Positions 63,873 through 64,000 of a stretch of DNA of 64,000 nucleotides are shown one piece after another (the first letter of the stretch is position 1; each line of letters opens with the position of its first letter). Under the pieces are notes generated by a model. It worked only from the letters and a program-made list of their open reading frames with translations, had not been told where the DNA came from and ran no database searches. The translations under genes and the position numbers were made by a program. Source of the stretch: Paenibacillus sp. AN1007 (GTDB taxonomy: Bacteria > Bacillota > Bacilli > Paenibacillales > Paenibacillaceae); contig NZ_CP159992.1 in NCBI RefSeq assembly GCF_040702995.1, positions 831,501 through 895,500 on the forward strand, given 5' to 3'.

Positions 63873-64000
63873 ATGTATAAGGTGCTTCTGGTAGACGATG
63901 AGCCGTTTGCGATCGAGGGGCTTCAGCTGCTCATTGATTGGCAGAAATTCGGTTTCGAGATTAACGGTGTATGTGCCAACGGAGAAGAGGCTGTTGAAGC
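63873..64000 (+). CDS. Response regulator, 5' part only
   Basis: The start MYKVLLVDDEPFAIEGLQLL is a receiver domain, cut by the window end after about 42 residues. GGGGG lies nine bases before this ATG; an in-frame ATG at 63852 is possible. It is a second response regulator for, or paralogous to, the kinase just upstream. Confidence 0.85.
   Translation, partial: MYKVLLVDDEPFAIEGLQLLIDWQKFGFEINGVCANGEEAVE

Overview
The window reads as a chromosomal stretch of a Paenibacillus-type, low-to-mid GC Firmicute. The signs are strong AGGAGG-type ribosome binding sites, frequent TTG and GTG starts, U-tailed intrinsic terminators, a ykoY-type manganese riboswitch in front of a TerC protein, YesM/YesN-style two-component systems beside sugar importers, and several polysaccharide enzymes (pullulanase, GH1, GH10). 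The genus is inferred from gene content; no 16S or other marker is present. No tRNA, rRNA, CRISPR array, prophage or recognisable transposase was seen.

Layout. 1-5.4 kb: 3' end of a large pullulanase, ribosomal protein L25/Ctc, a WYL regulator with a HIRAN-domain partner. 5.4-8.2 kb: a CotSA-like glycosyltransferase, a small membrane protein and the riboswitch-terC unit. 8.2-12.2 kb: a short transcript with a tiny ORF and strong hairpins, one copy of a dispersed structured repeat, then an rtcB-AAA+ ATPase operon, a 120-bp imperfect palindrome and a GlsB-like protein. 12.4-28 kb: ordinary accessory and metabolic genes (msrA, a secreted propeller-like protein, a membrane-anchored Mrr-like nuclease, fabV, an XRE-TPR regulator, a paralogous pair of unknown proteins, SUKH, methyltransferase, a WYL regulator divergent from a GH1 glucosidase, PAP2, an AraC/LysE pair).

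28-37 kb is a sugar-sensing and uptake block: an anchored sugar-binding protein, a YesM-type kinase and a YesN-type regulator, then a lipoprotein sugar-binding protein, a double ABC ATPase and a permease. CcpA-like cre sites lie in front of both halves. 37-41 kb holds an mgtE gene broken by a one-base frameshift and an alkD-like/ogt DNA repair pair.

41.5-49.6 kb is the most interesting region: a complete-looking class III lanthipeptide cluster that appears AT-richer than its surroundings. It has an inactive and an active M16 peptidase, an ABC ATPase and permease, a LanKC synthetase, a 40-residue precursor too small to be an obvious gene, and a methyltransferase. The precursor has an LELQ-type leader and the core TVTVVTVTVFLSTVSNHC, ending in a perfect SxxSxxC labionin motif after a Thr/Val repeat.

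49.7-64 kb: a CodA-like amidohydrolase, GNAT acetyltransferases, a membrane protein, a second DNA sliding-clamp-like gene, a second frameshifted gene, a phosphoesterase, small membrane proteins, a DinB-family protein and a phosphotransferase-fold protein. Last come a cytoplasmic GH10 xylanase and a response regulator-kinase-response regulator array that runs off the window.
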